Origin: Planctomycetota bacterium
Lineage (GTDB): Bacteria; Planctomycetota; UBA8742; UBA2392
Direction: 5' to 3'
Assembly (NCBI GenBank): GCA_016712285.1
Contig: JADJRK010000001.1
Coordinates: 2,170,001 to 2,234,000, forward strand
DNA: 64,000 bases
This document shows positions 61,714 through 64,000 of this stretch, piece after piece (position 1 is the first letter of the stretch; each line of letters starts with the position of its first letter). Position numbers and translations under genes: made by a program. Under the pieces are notes generated by a model. It worked only from the letters and a program-made list of their open reading frames with translations. It ran no database searches and was not told the origin of the DNA.

Positions 61714-63057
61714 ATGAAACCGCTGGTGGTCATCAACGTTGTCGGACTCACGCCCGCGCTTGCGGCAAAGGCGCCTGCTATTTCAGCACTGACGCACAAG
61801 CCACTGGCCGGCGTCTTCCCGGCGGTCACGATGACGGCGCAGGCGACCATGCTGACCGGGCTGCAGCCGGCGCAGCACGGCGTGGTCGGAAACACGTGGT
61901 TCTGGCGCGAGTTGGGCGAAGTTCGCAACTGGGTGCAGAGCAATCGACTGCTGCCCGAGCCGCTGTATCGAACGGCGCGCAAGCTGGCCGGCGACAAGTT
62001 CACATGCGCCAAGATGTTCTGGTGGTTCAACCAGGGCAGCGGGTGCGACTGGTCGGTCACGCCCAAGCCGCACTACGGCAGCGACGGCAGCAAAGAGTTC
62101 GACATCCAGACCGAGCCGCCGGAGCTGGCAGCCGAGCTCAAGGGCACGCTGGGCGACTTTCCGTTCCAGGCATTCTGGGGCCCGCGGGCCGGCTTGCCGA
62201 GCAGCGACTGGATCGCGCGCGCCACGGCACAGGTGATTCGCGAGAAGCAGCCGACGCTGACGCTGTGCTATCTCCCCCACCTTGACTACGACTTGCAGCG
62301 CATGGGCGAGAAGGCCGACACCACGCGACTTGTGGCCGAGGTCGATGGCTGCGCAAAGCTCGTGATCGACGCGGCGGCAGCCATTGGCGCCGGTGTACTG
62401 ATTGTCAGCGAGTACGGCATCACACCCGTGACCCGCGCCGTCACGCCCAACCGCGCATTGCGCCAGGCGGGCCTGCTGCGCGTGCGCCCCGGGCCCTATG
62501 GCGAGATGCTGGATGTACACGACAGCCGCGCGTTCGCCGTGTGCGACCACCAGGCCGCGCACGTGTACCTGCGTGATCCATCCGATGAAACCGACGCCCG
62601 CCGCGTGCTGGAAGCGCTGCCCGGCGTGGCACAGGTGCTGGACCGCGCCGGTCAAGCGAATCTGCACATTGAGCACCGCAACGCCGGCGACCTGGTGCTG
62701 CTGAGTGCGCCCGACGCGTGGTTTGCGTACCCGTATTGGCTTGATGATGACAGCGCGCCTGACTATGCGCGCAGCGTCGATATCCATCGCAAGCCCGGCT
62801 ATGACCCGTGCGAGCTGTTCATGGCCGGCAGCAACGCGGGCGCAGGTGCTACGCTGCTGCGAAAGAAGCTCGGGTTGCGCTACCGCTTTCGTACCTGCCC
62901 GCTGGACCCGTCAATCGTCAAGGGAAGTCACGGCTTGCCCGCGCGCGACGCCGCTGACGGGCCGATCATTGCCTGCAGTGATGCTGCCGCGCTGCCCGAC
63001 GCGCCGGCCATGACCGACTTGAAAGCCATCGTACTGGCGCTGCTGGACCTTGGTTAG
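61714..63057 (+). CDS. Alkaline-phosphatase-superfamily protein (type I phosphodiesterase / nucleotide pyrophosphatase)
   Basis: 447 residues, no signal peptide. Fold and metal sites of the NPP branch: the nucleophile Thr is in FPAVTMTAQATMLTGLQPAQHGVVGN. Other features are YLPHLDYDLQRMG (metal Asp/His), LIVSEYGITPVT, and a late SIVKGSHGLPARD (His ligand). The N-terminal MKPLVVINVVGLTPAL is shorter than usual (family DGLRPDL-like Asp is replaced by Gly-Leu). Predicted to hydrolyse phosphodiester or pyrophosphate bonds, perhaps of nucleotides or glycosyl phosphates. Substrate unknown. Preceded by a 127-bp gap, followed by a repeat element. Confidence 0.87.
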   Translation: MKPLVVINVVGLTPALAAKAPAISALTHKPLAGVFPAVTMTAQATMLTGLQPAQHGVVGNTWFWRELGEVRNWVQSNRLLPEPLYRTARKLAGDKFTCAKMFWWFNQGSGCDWSVTPKPHYGSDGSKEFDIQTEPPELAAELKGTLGDFPFQAFWGPRAGLPSSDWIARATAQVIREKQPTLTLCYLPHLDYDLQRMGEKADTTRLVAEVDGCAKLVIDAAAAIGAGVLIVSEYGITPVTRAVTPNRALRQAGLLRVRPGPYGEMLDVHDSRAFAVCDHQAAHVYLRDPSDETDARRVLEALPGVAQVLDRAGQANLHIEHRNAGDLVLLSAPDAWFAYPYWLDDDSAPDYARSVDIHRKPGYDPCELFMAGSNAGAGATLLRKKLGLRYRFRTCPLDPSIVKGSHGLPARDAADGPIIACSDAAALPDAPAMTDLKAIVLALLDLG

Positions 63058-63075
63058 AATTACAACGCGGCCTTG

Positions 63076-63197
63076 TGTGTTGCGGGCTTCCTGCCCGCAC
63101 GTGCTGCAGGCCTCTGGCCTGCATGTGTGGTGCCCGTCCCGGGCGCCAAAGCGGGCCGGAGGCCCGCTACACGTGCGGCCGAGACGGCCGCAACACA
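63076..63197. repeat. Multi-hairpin repeat of the GTGTTGCGGGC family, intact copy
   Basis: The outer stem TGTGTTGCGG / CCGCAACACA (10 bp, perfect) closes three inner hairpins: GCGGGC-TTCCT-GCCCGC (63082-63098), GCAGGCC-TCT-GGCCTGC (63106-63122) and GCGGGCC-GGA-GGCCCGC (63151-63167). A second, interrupted copy is at 41931-42142. Its architecture parallels the RAYT-flanking repeats but the sequence differs. Confidence 0.8.
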
Positions 63198-63217
63198 AAC
63201 CCGCTGCTTACCAAAGC

Positions 63218-63244
63218 AAAACCCCGCCCATGCGGGCGGGGTTT
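63218..63244. terminator. Hairpin terminator
   Basis: ACCCCGCCC-ATGC-GGGCGGGGT with AAA and TTT flanks, 17 bp after the stop of the minus-strand gene at 63261. Symmetric flanks allow use in both directions. Confidence 0.8.
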
Positions 63245-63260
63245 GGTGTCAGGCTTGGGG

Positions 63261-64000
63261 CTACTTGTCTTTGCCGGCGTCTTTGCGGTCTTCGGTGCGC
63301 TTCTGGGTTTCGCGGTTGAACTTCTCCCAGAAGCCTTTGTACTTGCTGGGCTCGCGGCTGTCTTCGCTGCTTGCGCCGCCCTTCATGTCCTTTTCTTTCA
63401 GGTTGGTCTGGAAGCCGTCGCCTTTGCCGCGTGCGAACTCGTCGGTCTGCTCGTCGGGCTTGAGTTGGCCGTCGCCGGGCTGGTACTGGCCTTCGGCGTT
63501 GCTGTTGGGCTGCTTGCCGCCCTGTTCCTGCTCTTTGCCCTGGCGCGGGTCATCGGTCTTCTGGCCCTTGTTGTCGGGCTTGCCCTGGCCCTGCCCCTGG
63601 CCGGACTGCTTGAGCTGGTGGGCGATCTTGATGCTTTCGTCCACGCTCTGGCGGGCTGACTCGGCGGACTCGCGCTGCTTTTTCAGCGTGTCTTCAAGCT
63701 TCTTCTCGGCTTCATGCTGGTGCCGGGTGACGCTTTCCATGGTGCTTTCGCTCTCGGCGAGCTTCTTGAGCAGCTCCGGGTTCTGGCGCAGCAGATCTTC
63801 GAGGCCCTTGCTGTCTTCTGCCAGCTTGCGGATTTCCTCTTCGCTCTTGCCGCTGGCCTTGGCCAGCTCTTCGGGGTTCTCGGCGATCTGCTTGCGCAGG
63901 CCCTCGGGCAGCTCATCGAGCTTGCCTTCGCGCATGGCCTTCTTGATCTTCTCAATGCGCTCGGCCACGACGTCGGCCTTGGGCGCATCGAGCGATGCCC
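63261..64000 (-). CDS. Gln/Lys-rich coiled-coil protein (C-terminal part, cut by the window edge)
   Basis: At least 246 residues; the frame has no start codon requirement inside the window and reads on through position 64000 (upstream codons ASLDAPKADVV are in frame), so the N-terminus is outside. The visible part is helical (AERIEKIKKAMREGKLDELPEGLRKQIAENPEEL, ESTMESVTRHQHEAEKKLEDTLKKQRESAESARQSVDESIKIAHQLKQ) followed by a low-complexity Gly/Gln/Lys/Asn region (GQGQGQGKPDNKGQK) and a charged tail. Resembles C-terminal parts of large coiled-coil membrane proteins in planctomycetes. Function unknown. Confidence 0.75.
   Translation of the reverse strand, partial: ASLDAPKADVVAERIEKIKKAMREGKLDELPEGLRKQIAENPEELAKASGKSEEEIRKLAEDSKGLEDLLRQNPELLKKLAESESTMESVTRHQHEAEKKLEDTLKKQRESAESARQSVDESIKIAHQLKQSGQGQGQGKPDNKGQKTDDPRQGKEQEQGGKQPNSNAEGQYQPGDGQLKPDEQTDEFARGKGDGFQTNLKEKDMKGGASSEDSREPSKYKGFWEKFNRETQKRTEDRKDAGKDK

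Overview
The window is a high-GC (by eye about 60-65%) chromosomal segment from an environmental bacterium, most likely a member of the Planctomycetota. That assignment is inference. It rests on two very large Ser/Thr kinase-TPR proteins with DWG instead of DFG motifs, FG-GAP, PA14 and choice-of-anchor surface proteins, a Rieske/cytochrome b complex with a fused c-type tail, and dense palindromic intergenic repeats. No rRNA gene or clade-specific marker lies in the window to settle it.

Layout. 1-4350 (minus): oligopeptide ABC transporter (permease C cut by the window edge, permease B, substrate-binding protein). 4475-5343: rbfA and a Fur-family regulator. 5684-8073: Rieske protein and a cytochrome b fused to two CxxCH motifs. 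8098-8919: a REP-associated tyrosine transposase between two ~100-bp multi-hairpin direct repeats. 9032-20038: two giant kinase-TPR proteins enclosing a B12-type radical SAM protein and a WD40 protein. 20155-25437: half-transketolase, argB, small hypotheticals, a UbiA prenyltransferase and an ATP-grasp-like protein. 25576-35205: secreted and PA14/TIG proteins, a ferredoxin, an SRPBCC protein with a histone-H1-like tail, a HEAT protein, an inositol-phosphatase-family enzyme and an ArfB-like hydrolase. 35264-35387: tRNA-Leu(CAA) and a strong terminator. 35800-38049: fused E1 alpha/beta dehydrogenase. 38169-41319: an accessory island with lower GC, containing an anti-phage dCTP-deaminase-like gene, a small partner ORF, a degenerate CDGSH gene and a REP-rich array. 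41320-51955: regulator, FG-GAP surface protein, NifX-like protein, DUF4926 and a frameshifted DUF6883 gene, pyrD, lspA, hemW and a lipoprotein protease. 51957-58834 (minus): a closely spaced run of an FG-GAP protein, a class V aminotransferase, glyA, a thioredoxin-fold protein and a TPR-cyclase. 58971-64000: a second surface protein with a Gly-Cys-TM-Arg tail, a lipoprotein, an alkaline-phosphatase-superfamily enzyme and a truncated coiled-coil protein.

The most important observation is at 53818-54975. A TlpA-like thioredoxin gene is interrupted by one in-frame UGA exactly at the first cysteine of its active site (UGPC instead of CGPC). A hairpin with a G-first apical loop follows 19 nt later. 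This looks like an unannotated selenoprotein that gene callers would split in two. Other notable signals are a Rieske/cytochrome b pair that has lost the high-potential heme b ligands and the hydrogen-bonding Ser and Tyr of the Rieske cluster, REP-like palindromes with TTCC/GGAA loops that appear to have entered coding sequence (histone-like tail, E1 linkers), and the deaminase island.
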